The notes below the pieces were generated by a model, which worked only from the letters and a program-made list of their open reading frames with translations, had not been told where the DNA came from and made no database searches. The position numbers were made by a program, and so were the translations under genes. A stretch of 7,194 bases of DNA. Source: an uncultured Mediterranea sp. Its GTDB lineage: Bacteria; Bacteroidota; Bacteroidia; Bacteroidales; Bacteroidaceae. This document shows, piece by piece, positions 7,042 through 7,194 of this stretch; position 1 is the first letter of the stretch; the number at the start of each line of letters is the position of its first letter. The stretch lies in assembly GCA_946007445.1 (NCBI GenBank), contig CAMGAL010000108.1, forward strand, positions 1 to 7,194. The letters run 5' to 3'.

Positions 7042-7194
7042 ACGGCTACCTCCTTTCTCCCTCCTTCGGGATGGAGGGGATGGGTGAAGTGGAAGCAGGC
7101 ACCTTGGTCGTAGTCCGGGTCTATCCTTGTGTGGAGTCCGTTGGGTTGGTTGTTGAGGTGGCTGTTGGAGAGAGGAAGTCAGCTGGAGATTGCG
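7038..7194 (-). CDS. C-terminal tail of an upstream sensor histidine kinase (partial, possibly frameshifted)
   Basis: The frame that ends with the TGA overlapping the pseudokinase ATG (7038-7040) encodes LPLSNSHLNNQPNG, then LHTRIDPDYDQGACFHFTHPL and a short tail (HPEGGRKEVAV). This has the form of the last strands of a histidine-kinase ATP-binding domain: a GLxLS-type box, an acidic D-P-x-Y turn and a G-A-x-F-x-F-T-x-P end. The ATGA overlap supports it as a real translated frame. However, an in-frame TGA lies at 7179-7181, only 46 codons from the end. One extra G near 7179 would join the neighbouring frame to give QSPAGLPLS, so a single-base deletion is plausible. Alternatives are a nonsense mutation, or that the frame assignment here is wrong. 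Only 157 bases are visible, so the gene's state cannot be settled. It would be the partner kinase of the downstream pseudokinase. Confidence 0.5.

Noticed and set aside
7042..7194. Extension of the pseudokinase frame upstream to the window edge
   Set aside because: The frame is open, but the extra residues are Pro, Arg and Gln-rich and lie before a complete signal peptide starting at 7041; the overlapping frame has the kinase-like residues.
1..7194. CRISPR arrays, insertion sequences, integrases or origins
   Set aside because: I saw no regularly spaced repeats, transposase or integrase motifs, or iterated origin boxes on either strand.

Overview
The window looks like chromosomal DNA of a Bacteroidota bacterium, most likely order Bacteroidales. 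Three things point there: two promoters of the TTTG / TAnnTTTG type used by the Bacteroidota primary sigma factor, start codons without Shine-Dalgarno sequences, and gene families typical of gut Bacteroidales (a TonB-dependent receptor remnant, a periplasmic-TPR sensor kinase, a CapA-like protein). I cannot name the genus from sequence alone.

Left end, plus strand: positions 2-871 hold the 3' part of an unrecognised, tyrosine-rich, probably exported protein with loosely repeated YD-like segments. It is followed 36 bases later by a decayed TonB-dependent receptor (908-1161). That remnant has a one-base frameshift in its signal peptide, an internal deletion, and a truncation after the start of the plug region. 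Immediately beyond, on the minus strand, lies a complete tRNA-His(GUG) unit with its promoter (1324-1355) and an intrinsic terminator (1175-1211), which abuts the broken receptor.

Centre, minus strand: transcription runs leftward from a good promoter at 4983-5012 through ffh (signal recognition particle GTPase) and folD (bifunctional folate enzyme), 26 bases apart. A 146-base gap with a striking inverted-repeat element (2574-2695) follows, then a CapA-family exported metallophosphatase-like protein. The gap element has one 21-bp perfect inverted repeat and six copies of a GGAGATAAA-type unit, and could form alternative hairpins in the leader just upstream of the capA-like start codon.

Right end, minus strand: the last complete gene is a 658-residue membrane sensor with the architecture of a TPR-type hybrid-less histidine kinase (signal peptide, TPR-like periplasmic domain, one membrane segment, dimerisation helices, ATPase-like domain). 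The phospho-acceptor histidine, the N-box asparagines and the G-box glycines are all replaced, so it reads as a pseudokinase. Its ATG overlaps the stop codon of an upstream reading frame (ATGA) that ends like a genuine kinase ATP-binding domain. This suggests a translationally coupled kinase plus pseudokinase pair, although the upstream frame is interrupted by a stop at 7179-7181 near the window edge.
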